Shown: piece after piece, positions 16,301 through 24,943 of the stretch
Layout of the letters: each line of letters begins with the position of its first letter
How positions within the stretch are numbered: position 1 is the stretch's first letter
Origin: Erysipelotrichaceae bacterium
GTDB taxonomy: Bacteria; Bacillota_I; Bacilli_A; Erysipelotrichales; Erysipelotrichaceae
Direction: 5' to 3'
Length of the DNA stretch: 36,312 nt
Assembly: GCA_013334325.1 (NCBI GenBank)
Contig: JAAXXT010000023.1
Span: 1-36,312, forward strand
Program-made: the position numbers and the translations under genes
Notes under the pieces: generated by a model
What the model saw: the letters and a program-made list of their open reading frames with translations, nothing else
Database searches by the model: none
What the model was told of the DNA's origin: nothing

Positions 16301-18643
16301 ATGGGAATCATAGAAAAACTGTTTAACGGAGACGGTAAACAAGTAGAAGTCATAAAGAAGCAAGCCTTGGAAGTGGATGCCTTATCAGCGCCAATGGCTG
16401 TCTTATCAGATGATCAACTTAAGGCAAAAACATTAGAATTTAGAAGTAGACTCACCCAAGGAGAAACCTTGGATGATTTATTGGTGGAAGCCTTTGCGGT
16501 AGCGCGAGAAGCAGCTAAACGTGTCATAGGAGAATATCCTTACCTCGTTCAAATCATGGGGGGTATCGTTCTACATAAAGGCGATATCGCTGAGATGAAG
16601 ACTGGCGAAGGTAAGACCTTGACTTCAGTGCTTCCTGTGTATCTTAACGCCTTAGGTGGACAAGGGGTCCACATTATTACAGTCAATGAATACTTGGCTG
16701 AACGTGACTCTAAATGGATGGGATCCATCCATCGTTTCTTAGGCTTAACAGTAGGGCTCAATCTAAGAAGATTGGTTCCTAGTGAAAAAAGAGCTCAGTA
16801 TCTTTGCGATATCACCTATACGACCAATGCGGAATCTGGTTTCGATTACTTAAGAGACAACATGGTGACCAAGGTCAACGATAGAGTCTTACGTCCACTT
16901 AATATGGCTTTAGTCGATGAAGTGGATTCCATCTTGATCGATGAATCTAGAACACCTTTGATTATTTCTGGTGGACAAAGACAGACTGCCAATCTCTATT
17001 TAAATGCGGATCGTTTCGTTAAATCATTGAAAGAAAATGAAGGTTATGAGATCGATCTAAAAGCACGTACTGTCCAGTTGACAGAAAAAGGTGTCGCTTT
17101 AGCTGAGAAATTATTCAAAGTCGAGAACTTGTATCATATTCAACATACCAATTTGGTTCATCATCTACACCAAGCTTTAAAGGCGAATTATGTCATGGGT
17201 CTAGATGTGGATTATGTGGTTCAAGATAAACAAGTCGTTATCGTCGATCAATTTACAGGTCGTATGATGACAGGGCGTGTCTTCTCAGATGGCTTGCATC
17301 AAGCCATTGAAGCCAAGGAAGGTGTTCCTATTAAACAAGAAACATCGACAATGGCAACGATCACTTATCAGAATTACTTTAGATTGTATAAGAAGCTATG
17401 TGGAATGACAGGGACAGCCAAAACTGAGGAAGAAGAATTCCTATCTATCTACAACATGCGTGTCTTAGCGATCCCTACCAACAAACCAGTCGTACGTATC
17501 GATATGCCTGATGCGGTCTTTGGGAGCCGTAAATCTAAATTCCAAGCCTTATTAGCTGAAGTCCAAGAAAGACATGCGATGGGACAACCTATGTTGATAG
17601 GGACCATTGCGGTAGAGACTTCAGAATTCATCTCTAAGATCTTGACTCAAAATCATTTAAGACATGAAGTACTTAATGCGAAGAATCATGCTCGTGAAGC
17701 TGACATCATCGCTAAAGCAGGTCAAAAAGGATCCATTACGATCGCTACCAATATGGCTGGTCGTGGTACTGATATTAAATTAGGAGAAGGTGTACGTGAG
17801 TTGGGTGGCTTAGCCGTCATCGGTTCAGAACGACATGAATCACGTCGTATCGATAATCAGTTAAGAGGAAGATCAGGTAGACAAGGAGATCCAGGTTATT
17901 CAAGATTCTTTGTCTCTGTTCAAGATGAACTGATGGTTCGATTCGGATCTGAACGTTATGAAAGTCTATTCGCAAGACTAGGCGATCAAGCTGTAGAATC
18001 CAAGCTCGTTACCAATTCGATCACCAATGCACAGAAACGTGTAGAAGGCGTCAACTTCGATGTCCGTAAGACACTCTTAGAATACGATGATGTCTTAAGA
18101 CAACAACGTGAGATCATTTATGGTCAAAGAAACTATATCCTTGAGCATGATGATGTCCATTCGTTGATTGAAGATATGTTTACTCGTGTTATCGATAATC
18201 TCGTCAATGCCCATATCATTCGTGATGGGAAAGATAAGCTTCACGCTGAAGATCTAATCAATGCCTTTGAGAAGATCGGTTTTAAAGATCTAAATATCTC
18301 GGAAGCTGATCTCAACGGATTGGAACTTGAAAAGATCCATAGCTATTGTAAAGACAAGGCTTGGGCTGCTTATGAAGCTAAACTAGAACCTATTCGTCAA
18401 TATGGTTTAGGGTTTGAAAAGAACGTTGTCTTAACGATCGTAGATCGTTCTTGGCAAGAACACATCGATACGATGAGTAAACTAAGAGAAGGTATCCATT
18501 TAAGATCGTATGCACAGTCTAAACCACTTCAAGCTTATGTTGAAGAAGGATATCAGTTGTTTGAGGAAATGATGAATACGATCGCATCTGAAGTCTTGAA
18601 CTTCTGTATGAGAATGCGTATTGAGATAAAGGAAAACAAATAA
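16301..18643 (+). CDS. secA: SecA preprotein translocase ATPase
   Basis: Motor ATPase that drives unfolded preproteins through SecYEG. 780 aa. Walker A is MKTGEGKT (about 99-106). Motif II is DEVDSILIDESRTPL, the preprotein-crosslinking region follows, and NBD2 contains TNMAGRGTDI and the arginine finger run RGRSGRQGDPG. The C-terminus ends at RMRIEIKENK and lacks the zinc-binding SEC-C tail found in many SecA proteins. The normal GTNNEFGFDYLRD is replaced by TTNAESGFDYLRD. Gene order with prfB (ATG 1 bp after the secA stop) supports this being the housekeeping SecA, which would export the signal-peptide proteins in this window. Confidence 0.97.
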   Translation: MGIIEKLFNGDGKQVEVIKKQALEVDALSAPMAVLSDDQLKAKTLEFRSRLTQGETLDDLLVEAFAVAREAAKRVIGEYPYLVQIMGGIVLHKGDIAEMKTGEGKTLTSVLPVYLNALGGQGVHIITVNEYLAERDSKWMGSIHRFLGLTVGLNLRRLVPSEKRAQYLCDITYTTNAESGFDYLRDNMVTKVNDRVLRPLNMALVDEVDSILIDESRTPLIISGGQRQTANLYLNADRFVKSLKENEGYEIDLKARTVQLTEKGVALAEKLFKVENLYHIQHTNLVHHLHQALKANYVMGLDVDYVVQDKQVVIVDQFTGRMMTGRVFSDGLHQAIEAKEGVPIKQETSTMATITYQNYFRLYKKLCGMTGTAKTEEEEFLSIYNMRVLAIPTNKPVVRIDMPDAVFGSRKSKFQALLAEVQERHAMGQPMLIGTIAVETSEFISKILTQNHLRHEVLNAKNHAREADIIAKAGQKGSITIATNMAGRGTDIKLGEGVRELGGLAVIGSERHESRRIDNQLRGRSGRQGDPGYSRFFVSVQDELMVRFGSERYESLFARLGDQAVESKLVTNSITNAQKRVEGVNFDVRKTLLEYDDVLRQQREIIYGQRNYILEHDDVHSLIEDMFTRVIDNLVNAHIIRDGKDKLHAEDLINAFEKIGFKDLNISEADLNGLELEKIHSYCKDKAWAAYEAKLEPIRQYGLGFEKNVVLTIVDRSWQEHIDTMSKLREGIHLRSYAQSKPLQAYVEEGYQLFEEMMNTIASEVLNFCMRMRIEIKENK

Positions 18644-18644
18644 A

Positions 18645-19746
18645 ATGGAATTTTATGAATTAAAACAAGGAGTCATCAGTACCAGGGACAAACTCAAGCA
18701 GTTGGGTGACTCACTTTGACTTCGCTAGTTATGATGCAAGAATAAAAGAAATCGATGAGATGATGATGACAGACTCCTTCTACAATGATCGTAGAGGAGC
18801 CCAAGTCTTGATCTCAGAGAGAAATAGTCTTAGTGAATTGGTAAAGTCTTATCGATTCTTAGTAGAATCTACTGCTGAACTAGAAAGCACCATAGATGTC
18901 TTTAAGGATGCTTTTGATGATGATATGAAAGCTTTAGTCGAAGAAGAATATAAAACTACGCAAGCAGCTTTTGATGCCTTTGAGATCAAGCTACTATTGT
19001 CTCATCCTTATGATCACTCCAATGCGATCTTGGAACTACATCCAGGGGCAGGTGGAACTGAATCCCAAGATTGGGCTGAAATCCTATATCGGATGTATAC
19101 ACGTTTTGCGGAAAAACGAGGATGGAAAGTAAAGGTCCTCGATTATCAAGAAGGTGAAGAAGCAGGCATCAAATCCGTTTCTTTCTTAATAGAAGGTGAT
19201 ATGGCTTATGGTTATTTAAAAGCTGAACGAGGAGTTCATCGTTTAGTACGTGTCTCCCCATTTGATTCCTCAGGAAGAAGACATACTTCGTTTTGTTCAT
19301 TGGATGTCATGCCTGAATTCAATGAAGAAATAGAGATCGTTATCGATCCTAAAGACATCGAACTTGAAGTTCGTCATGCCTCAGGAGCAGGTGGACAAAA
19401 CGTTAATAAAGTTTCATCTGCGGTTAGATTGAAACATTTACCTACAGGTATCGTCGTCAACTGTCAAACTGAGCGTTCTCAACTCAATAATCGTGAAACT
19501 GCGATGAATATGTTGAAATCAAAGCTTTATCAGTTAGAGATCGAAGCTCAAGAATCTAAAGTTAAAAACATCAAGGGTGAACAAAAAGCCATTGAATGGG
19601 GATCTCAGATCAGATCCTATACCTTTATGCCTTATACCTTGGTCAAAGATCATCGTACAGGTTATGAAGAAGGCAACCTTCAAAAAGTAATGGATGGAAG
19701 CCTTGATGAGTTTATTTACGCCTATTTAAAGTCATTGATCTCATAA
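18645..19746 (+). CDS. prfB: Peptide chain release factor 2 with programmed +1 frameshift
   Basis: RF2 terminates translation at UGA and UAA. Translation starts at ATG 18645 and runs 24 codons to CTT (18714-18716), then meets TGA (18717-18719). A +1 shift lets reading resume at GAC (18718), and the merged protein is about 366 aa, the normal RF2 length. The slip site CTT-TGA-C is the canonical one, and GGGTGA just upstream can act as the stimulatory Shine-Dalgarno-like element. The body has the GGQ peptidyl-hydrolysis motif ([10 protein letters not shown]) and the stop-recognising [13 protein letters not shown] segment containing the SPF tripeptide. Without the shift the only start is a GTG at 18706 lacking the N-terminal helix. 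Production is autoregulated by RF2 level. Confidence 0.96.
18714..18720 (+). promoter_or_regulatory. RF2 +1 frameshift site
   Basis: CTTTGAC: the P-site CTT slips to TTT when the TGA is decoded slowly because RF2 is scarce. The GGGTGA stretch (18704-18709 region) is the probable anti-SD contact. Confidence 0.93.
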
Positions 19747-19753
19747 AATAGAT

Positions 19754-19786
19754 AAGGAACTCTTCTTAAGGAAGAGTTCCTTTTTT
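19754..19786 (+). terminator. Intrinsic terminator of secA-prfB
   Basis: 12-bp stem AAGGAACTCTTC/GAAGAGTTCCTT with loop TTAAG and a T-run. Confidence 0.92.
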
Positions 19787-19871
19787 AATGTTTTTTTAGG
19801 TATAACTAATACTAAGGTAGGTTGTAAGGATAATAATCATAAATAAGAAGTTTTATTGATAAATCACAATG

Positions 19872-19915
19872 TGAAAGACCTTTCATCAAAAAATGCACAC
19901 TATAAGTGTCATTTT
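19872..19915. promoter_or_regulatory. Two inverted repeats upstream of the small-RNA promoter
   Basis: TGAAAG-AC-CTTTCA (19872-19885) is a perfect inverted repeat. ACACT-ATA-AGTGT (19897-19909) is another, flanked by AAAATG and CATTTT (19890-19915). They lie just upstream of the probable -35 and have no coding role, so they may be operators. The cognate regulators are unknown. Confidence 0.4.
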
Positions 19916-19917
19916 AC

Positions 19918-19945
19918 TATACATTTTAAAATAATCATTTATAAT
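19918..19945 (+). promoter_or_regulatory. Promoter of the candidate small RNA
   Basis: -35-like TATACA (19918-19923), 16-bp spacer and a perfect -10 TATAAT (19940-19945). Start is expected near 19951-19954. Confidence 0.55.
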
Positions 19946-19950
19946 ATTAA

Positions 19951-20050
19951 GTAGGAACGAAAGTTCCACCTTCAGTAAGATATCCCCCACCCATTTTTAA
20001 CTTACTGAGGGTATACCGGCTCTTCCCCCAATTTAGGCCGGTATTTTTTT
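19951..20050 (+). ncRNA. Candidate trans-acting small RNA with C-rich loops
   Basis: About 100 nt without a reading frame, between a TATAAT promoter and a terminator. Three stem-loops are visible. Hairpin 1 is GGAAC-GAAA-GTTCC (19954-19967). Hairpin 2 pairs CCTTCAGTAAG (19969-19979) with CTTACTGAGGG (20001-20011), 11 bp with one G-U, around a 21-nt loop containing CCCCCACCC. Hairpin 3 is the terminator with ATACCGGC/GCCGGTAT around a 16-nt loop containing TCTTCCCCC. Unpaired UCCC-type loops that pair with Shine-Dalgarno sequences are known from staphylococcal Rsa sRNAs and Bacillus RoxS. I do not recognise it as 6S, SRP, tmRNA or RNase P RNA. The last two bases overlap the convergent pepQ stop. 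Confidence 0.68.
20013..20050 (+). terminator. Terminator of the small RNA
   Basis: 8-bp stem ATACCGGC/GCCGGTAT with a 16-nt C-rich loop, then seven T. It has no T-run on the other strand, so it does not serve pepQ. Confidence 0.82.
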
Positions 20051-21086
20051 ATGGGATAATGATTTCTTGATCTTTAGGATAAGCATTTAAAACATCACAA
20101 CCATCTTTAGTCACCAAGACTAGATCTTCTATTCTTATTCCACCACTTCCAGGAAGATAGATCCCAGGTTCAATAGAAAAAATCATGCCTTCTCTACAGA
20201 TGATTTGAGAATCTGAGGAGACAGGATAGGGCTCATGAACGGAAGATCCTATCCCATGACCTGTTCTATGAATGAAGTATTGTCCATAGCCTGCTTCTTC
20301 TATAACGCTTCTAGCGGCTTTATCGATGTCGCTTAAGCTTACACCAGGTTTAACTTTCTTAATCGCAGCCATATTGGCCTTATAAACCGTCTCATAGACC
20401 TCTTTCATTGAGTTATGTCCAATAAAGAAAGTACGGGTCATATCAGAACAGTAGCCTTTGTATTTACATCCCATATCGACCACAATGGCTTCGTTGGCTT
20501 TAAGAGCTCGATCTGTAGGATTTGCGTGAGGATCAGAAGCGTGATCCCCAAACGCAATAATAGGTTTAAAACTGATCCCATCTGAACTTGTATTAAACAG
20601 CTCTACGATCTTAGATGCGACTTCGCTTTCTAAGACACCAACTCTTAATAGATCAGGTACCTTACTCATCACTTCATCGTTTAAACGACTGGCTTCTCTC
20701 ATAAAGTTGATCTCTTCATCATCTTTGATGGATCTAATCTGATCCATCGTCGTATCGATATGATAATCCGCTAAAGGTTTAAGTCTCATCAATTTTAGAA
20801 GGAAACCACTCGCTAGATTATGGTCTACTTTTAAAGTGTCCTCATCCCAAACCTTCGCAAGCATATGAATGGGATCTTCTTCATCACTAAATCTAATGAT
20901 CTTTATCTGATCATTCTCATAAGGGAAAAGCTTATTTAGAAAGAGCCTTACTTCATTGCGTTGAAGAAGTAGACCTAGAAATCTTTCACCTACCTCAAAA
21001 TGAGCTCCAATCAAATACTGGATCATTTTAGGATCAGAAACCAATACAGGGTGACGCGATAGCGTCAATGCGTGTGTGACTTTCAT
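20049..21086 (-). CDS. pepQ: Xaa-Pro peptidase, M24 family
   Basis: Metallopeptidase that cleaves Xaa-Pro bonds in peptides (prolidase or aminopeptidase P), 345 aa. The M24 pita-bread domain carries all five metal ligands: Asp in VVDMG, Asp in CSDMTRTF, His in TGHGIG, Glu in SIEPG and Glu in RIEDL. An N-terminal creatinase-like domain covers about the first 120 residues. The start is preceded by GAGGTGAAG on the minus strand. It is divergent from ppiB and convergent with the small RNA. Dipeptidase and aminopeptidase activities cannot be separated by sequence alone. Confidence 0.93.
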   Translation of the reverse strand: MKVTHALTLSRHPVLVSDPKMIQYLIGAHFEVGERFLGLLLQRNEVRLFLNKLFPYENDQIKIIRFSDEEDPIHMLAKVWDEDTLKVDHNLASGFLLKLMRLKPLADYHIDTTMDQIRSIKDDEEINFMREASRLNDEVMSKVPDLLRVGVLESEVASKIVELFNTSSDGISFKPIIAFGDHASDPHANPTDRALKANEAIVVDMGCKYKGYCSDMTRTFFIGHNSMKEVYETVYKANMAAIKKVKPGVSLSDIDKAARSVIEEAGYGQYFIHRTGHGIGSSVHEPYPVSSDSQIICREGMIFSIEPGIYLPGSGGIRIEDLVLVTKDGCDVLNAYPKDQEIIIP

Positions 21087-21128
21087 ACTTCACCTCAATA
21101 AAATAAGTGTATCATAAAACCATCAGGC

Positions 21129-21157
21129 TTGTATTTATCGACTTGTTTGGGTATCAT
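21129..21157 (+). promoter_or_regulatory. Promoter of the cyclophilin gene
   Basis: -35 TTGTAT (21129-21134), 17-bp spacer and -10 TATCAT (21152-21157). AAGGAG and ATG 21184 follow. Confidence 0.55.
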
Positions 21158-21183
21158 AAGAAGGCACACTCAAGGAGAAAAAC

Positions 21184-21699
21184 ATGAATAACCCTATCGT
21201 TACGATCACTATGGGAAGTGGTCAACAGATTACCTTAGAATTGTATCCAAGCATCGCACCGATTACTGTCGCGAATTTTGTTTCGTTGGTTCAAAAAGGA
21301 TTCTATAATGGGCTCATCTTTCATAGAGTCATACCTGGATTTATGATCCAAGGTGGAGATCCTGAAGGTAAGGGAACTGGTGGACCAGGTTATCGCATCA
21401 AAGGTGAATTCTTAGGCAACAAGGTAAACAATGATCTTAAACATACTCGTGGGGTCATCTCTATGGCTCGTAGTGGTCATCCAGATTCAGCGGGTTCACA
21501 ATTCTTTATCATGCATAAAGATTCAAGCCATCTAGATGGACAATACGCTGCTTTCGGTAAAGTATTGACTGGTCTAGAAGAAGTCGATCGTATCGCTGCT
21601 GTCTCAACCGGAGCTCAAGATAGACCTAAGGAAAATCAAGTCATGACCTTAGTTACTGTAGAGACCTTCGGCGAAGTCTATACCGCTACAACCTTATAA
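21184..21699 (+). CDS. ppiB: Cyclophilin-type peptidyl-prolyl cis-trans isomerase
   Basis: Cytosolic proline isomerase, 171 aa, with no signal peptide. Core cyclophilin motifs: FHRVIPGFMIQGGDPEGKGTGG (catalytic Arg, Phe, Met and Gln), ISMARSGHPDSAGSQFFIM and LDGQYAAFGKVLTG. The start ATG follows AAGGAGAAAAAC. It is a single-gene unit with its own promoter and terminator. The pairing with the prolyl peptidase across a shared divergent region may be chance. Confidence 0.96.
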   Translation: MNNPIVTITMGSGQQITLELYPSIAPITVANFVSLVQKGFYNGLIFHRVIPGFMIQGGDPEGKGTGGPGYRIKGEFLGNKVNNDLKHTRGVISMARSGHPDSAGSQFFIMHKDSSHLDGQYAAFGKVLTGLEEVDRIAAVSTGAQDRPKENQVMTLVTVETFGEVYTATTL

Positions 21700-21704
21700 A
21701 CAAG

Positions 21705-21730
21705 AAAAAGGAGAAATATCTCCTTTTTTG
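21705..21730 (+). terminator. Intrinsic terminator of ppiB
   Basis: 10-bp stem AAAAAGGAGA/TCTCCTTTTT with loop AATA, continuing in T. Confidence 0.88.
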
Positions 21731-21795
21731 TTTGATGTCGATGTTTATTCCATATGTTTTGATTTCAATTCTTATTTGATACAAAACAACGCAAC

Positions 21796-21814
21796 TTGCA
21801 CGAACTTCGTGCAA
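21796..21814. promoter_or_regulatory. PTS-cluster operator A
   Basis: TTGCACGAACTTCGTGCAA, a 19-bp inverted repeat with perfect 9-bp arms. It is 31 bp upstream of a -10-like TATCGT (21846-21851) and belongs to a set with sites at 22907 and 24929. Confidence 0.7.
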
Positions 21815-21879
21815 AATTTGACATGTATCTTCATAGTTTTTTCGTTATCGTAGTAAAGGACAGAGATGAGGAACACAAC

Positions 21880-22902
21880 ATGTTCGGACAAAACCCAAGA
21901 GAGATAAAATCAAACCTGAAAACCAAAAAGTTGGTGTGGGAGGAAGAAAAGCCGATTCGTTGGTCCTATTTAAAGATTCTTCGCGAGCACAGCGATCTTA
22001 AACAAGAATTTCCTGAGTTGAATCCATATGTAGAATCATATAAGATGCGTGATAATCTGTTTTGTCTTTATACAGAAAGCTTGGATGGTGCTGGAGATCC
22101 GTGGATGTACTTGATTGTTGGTCCAAAAAAGGCACTTCTAATAGACACCGGTTTTGGATTGGGAGATCTTAAGGCATTATGCAATCATCTGAGTGAAAAC
22201 AAGGAATTGATCGTTGTGAACACGCATGCGCATTTTGACCACGCATATGGTAATGGACAATTTGATCTTGTATATTGTCATGAAGCAGAAGTCTCTAATC
22301 TAGAACAGAAAAATAATCCAGATATTTGGAATTATCTATTTGATAAGGAAACGGGTAAACCGCTTTTTACCGACTTCGATCGTAGAGACTTAATCTCACC
22401 AAAACACTATGAGATTCATGGGATTCCAGATGGGTATGAATTTGATTTAGGGGATGGTTATATTGTTGAGGCGGTCCATATCCCAGGCCATACCTCTGGA
22501 CAATGTGCATACTATGACCGCAGAAATAAAACAATTTTCATAGGAGATGTAACTGGCATCGGATCTGCCCCCAAAGGTCATCCATATCGAGATTTTTATA
22601 CTGTTGAAGCTATGTATGATGCGCTCAAACGTTTGAAACCGAGGTTTCCAGAAATTAATGGGGTGTTTCCAGGTCATGGGATGATTGATTTAACGAATTC
22701 ATATCTTCAGTATTTGTTGAATTGTACTGAGAGCATTCTAAGAAATCCAAGTTGGTATGATGATTCGAAAATAGTTGAACGCTGGGGAAATGTTAGATCT
22801 ATATACTTTAAGAATATTCATCAAGGTACTTCCATCAGATATTCTGAAGATAGTATCTATAAAAGCCTGAATTCATCCTTTGAGAAAAAATCTGTAAAAT
22901 AG
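21880..22902 (+). CDS. Metallo-beta-lactamase-fold hydrolase
   Basis: Probable zinc-dependent hydrolase, 340 aa. Metal motifs are THAHFDHAYG (HxHxDH), HIPGHTSGQ, IGDVTG and the final FPGHG. The sequence LIDTGFGLGDL before the first motif is typical. I chose ATG 21880 because TGAGGA lies 7 nt upstream; the frame is open back to 21796 but that part covers the operator and promoter. It sits next to a sugar PTS and under the same apparent operator, so a carbohydrate-derived ester or lactone is a possible substrate, but this is inference. The N-terminal 60 residues look extra relative to the core fold. Confidence 0.88.
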   Translation: MFGQNPREIKSNLKTKKLVWEEEKPIRWSYLKILREHSDLKQEFPELNPYVESYKMRDNLFCLYTESLDGAGDPWMYLIVGPKKALLIDTGFGLGDLKALCNHLSENKELIVVNTHAHFDHAYGNGQFDLVYCHEAEVSNLEQKNNPDIWNYLFDKETGKPLFTDFDRRDLISPKHYEIHGIPDGYEFDLGDGYIVEAVHIPGHTSGQCAYYDRRNKTIFIGDVTGIGSAPKGHPYRDFYTVEAMYDALKRLKPRFPEINGVFPGHGMIDLTNSYLQYLLNCTESILRNPSWYDDSKIVERWGNVRSIYFKNIHQGTSIRYSEDSIYKSLNSSFEKKSVK

Positions 22903-22906
22903 TTAA

Positions 22907-22926
22907 TTGCACAAAACATCGTGCAA
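22907..22926. promoter_or_regulatory. PTS-cluster operator B
   Basis: TTGCAC-AAAACATC-GTGCAA; with flanks the arms are AATTGCAC/GTGCAATT (8 bp). It lies 30 bp upstream of an extended -10 for the regulator gene. Confidence 0.7.
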
Positions 22927-22953
22927 TTTTCTGCATGAATAAAGATATGTAAC

Positions 22954-22962
22954 TGATATGAT
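22954..22962 (+). promoter_or_regulatory. Extended -10 promoter of the PRD regulator
   Basis: TGA directly before TATGAT (22957-22962), with no evident -35, as in activator-dependent promoters. The predicted start near 22969 supports the translation start at 23006. Confidence 0.55.
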
Positions 22963-23005
22963 GTTATTGAAAACACGGAATGGGTTGGTTTTAGTGAGGG
23001 CTAAC

Positions 23006-24943
23006 ATGTTATCTGAAAGACAGTTTAAGATTCTTAGTGAGTTATCAGAGGATAATCGTTCTTATCTCACGGCGAATTTTTTGGCTGAGAAATTCCAACT
23101 CAGTGTAAGAACAATAAAGAGTGAATTGAGCATCATTAAGAGGGAAATCGATTTCTTTGATTTTGTCGACTTTATATCTTTTCCATCAAAAGGATATAGA
23201 CTAGAAATACATGATAAGAAACAATTCAAATCTTATATCGATAAACAAATGGAAACATTGTATCGAGATGTGCTTGGGACCCCAAAAGATCGAGTCAACA
23301 AAATCATTGCGTTATTATTTGAGTCAAAACAAGGGATGGATGTTCAGCATATGGCTGATCGGCTTTTTGTGTCAAAATCCACTCTAGCTAATGACTTAAA
23401 AAATGCAAAAAATCTGCTTAACCAATACAATATCGAAATCATTCATAAACTCAATCATGGTCTAGCAATTAAAGCCAAAGAAACGGACATTCGAGTTTGT
23501 ATCAACAACGAGAATATCGACTTGTTTTATGCATATAACGAGTTTATGACCATAGGTCAAATTTCAATGAACTTAGGTCAAATCGGTGAAATCCTAGTCG
23601 ACACTCTTACCAAACACAAATATGGAATATCAGATATTGCTTTACAGAATCTTATCGTTCATATCGATATCATCATACGACGGATCATGATCGGATTTTT
23701 CCTTGAAGAGGTTCACGATGAAGCATTAAGTAGAGATTTCTCTGAGGAAATCTTGATTGCAAATGAAATTTTCCAAAAATGTCATCGTGCATTTGGAATT
23801 CCTAGAATTGAATCTGAAATCAATCGATTGGCGGTTTATCTAAGAGGGAAATCAAATTATCCAGAGAGTTCTTATATTACAAATGATATTGATGAGTTTG
23901 TAAGCCAATCATTGAATGCAATCAAAGATAATTTCGGAATCGATCTTTCAGATAATGTTCAACTTAGAATATCGTTGTCTCTTCACATCATACCTTTGAT
24001 TACACGTTTGAAATACAACATGCAATTGAAAAACAATGTGTTGGAGCACGTGCGAAAGTCCTATCCACTTGCGTATGATATAGCATCCTTTGTAGCGTAT
24101 CGTATACAAGAAAAATATGGTTATAAGATTAATGAAGATGAAATAGCCTACTTTGCGATATACTTTAATACTTCGATTTTATCCATTCAAAAAAACGACT
24201 ATACCAATAAAATCATCATCATTAGTTCTTTAAAGAGAAGTGAAACACTACTCTTGAGAGAAAGGATTTACTCTTGGTTTGCAGACTCCATTTCTGAACT
24301 CAAGATCATTGACGCTTTTGAAACAGTGAATGTCGACTTTAGTCAGTATAAAGTTATATGTACAACTGAAAGCAATGTGTTTAGAGATAGAGATGACACG
24401 ATTTTGATATCGCAATTTCCAACAGACACCGATCATCGAAATATTCGGATGATACTGGATGGATTTAATGGGAAGGAAGATATTTTAGCCTTGTTTAAAG
24501 AAGAAATGACGTATATCGGGAAAACAAATTTAAAAGGAGAACTTTTAGATAAATTAATCAAGTATGTGGAAAATGCAGATGGATGCAATGATCAGCTTAT
24601 GAAAGAAATTCATAAAAGGGAGATTATGGGTGGTACTTATTTCGGCAACTTCATAGCGATGCCTCACCCAATGACTCCTGTCACGAAGAAAACACATATT
24701 GCTTTAGCCTTACTTGAGAACGAGTGTAATTGGGATAAATATGGGAGTCATGTTCGAATAATACTTTTAGTTAGTATTGAAGCGGAAAATCCACGGGCTT
24801 TCCAATTGTGGTCTTACCTATCAGAGTTTATTACCAATGAAGCCTTTGTAAATTCTGTTTTGCAGGATCTGACTTTAGAAAACTTCAAAGAGCAAGTATC
24901 AAAAGCGTTGGACCATCTAACTTACAATTTGCATGAATATTGA
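23006..24943 (+). CDS. PRD-containing PTS-dependent transcriptional activator (LicR/MtlR type)
   Basis: DNA-binding activator controlled by PTS phosphorylation, 645 aa. Two N-terminal helix-turn-helix regions (about 5-60 and 90-150; SVRTIKSEL and VSKSTLANDL) are followed by two PRD domains with phosphorylatable histidines in NLIVHIDIIIRR and SLSLHIIPLITR. Next is a degenerate EIIB-like segment (IIIISSLKRSE, without the usual cysteine). Last is a fructose/mannitol-type EIIA domain with active His in FIAMPHPM. The expected second PRD2 histidine appears as Tyr in YFAIYF. ATG 23006 has GTGAGGG upstream; an in-frame ATG at 22958 overlaps the -10 and is unlikely. It probably binds the three TTGCAY inverted repeats of this cluster, including its own promoter. 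Confidence 0.92.
   Translation: MLSERQFKILSELSEDNRSYLTANFLAEKFQLSVRTIKSELSIIKREIDFFDFVDFISFPSKGYRLEIHDKKQFKSYIDKQMETLYRDVLGTPKDRVNKIIALLFESKQGMDVQHMADRLFVSKSTLANDLKNAKNLLNQYNIEIIHKLNHGLAIKAKETDIRVCINNENIDLFYAYNEFMTIGQISMNLGQIGEILVDTLTKHKYGISDIALQNLIVHIDIIIRRIMIGFFLEEVHDEALSRDFSEEILIANEIFQKCHRAFGIPRIESEINRLAVYLRGKSNYPESSYITNDIDEFVSQSLNAIKDNFGIDLSDNVQLRISLSLHIIPLITRLKYNMQLKNNVLEHVRKSYPLAYDIASFVAYRIQEKYGYKINEDEIAYFAIYFNTSILSIQKNDYTNKIIIISSLKRSETLLLRERIYSWFADSISELKIIDAFETVNVDFSQYKVICTTESNVFRDRDDTILISQFPTDTDHRNIRMILDGFNGKEDILALFKEEMTYIGKTNLKGELLDKLIKYVENADGCNDQLMKEIHKREIMGGTYFGNFIAMPHPMTPVTKKTHIALALLENECNWDKYGSHVRIILLVSIEAENPRAFQLWSYLSEFITNEAFVNSVLQDLTLENFKEQVSKALDHLTYNLHEY

Noticed and set aside
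16301-18643. Possibility that this is an accessory SecA2
   Set aside because: It lies directly before prfB as in the housekeeping locus and has all motor motifs, although it lacks the zinc tail.
21796-21879. Upstream extension of the metallo-hydrolase from a TTG
   Set aside because: The stretch is the operator and promoter; ATG 21880 has a ribosome-binding site.
22958-23005. Upstream ATG of the PRD regulator
   Set aside because: It overlaps the extended -10 and lacks a Shine-Dalgarno; ATG 23006 has GTGAGGG.
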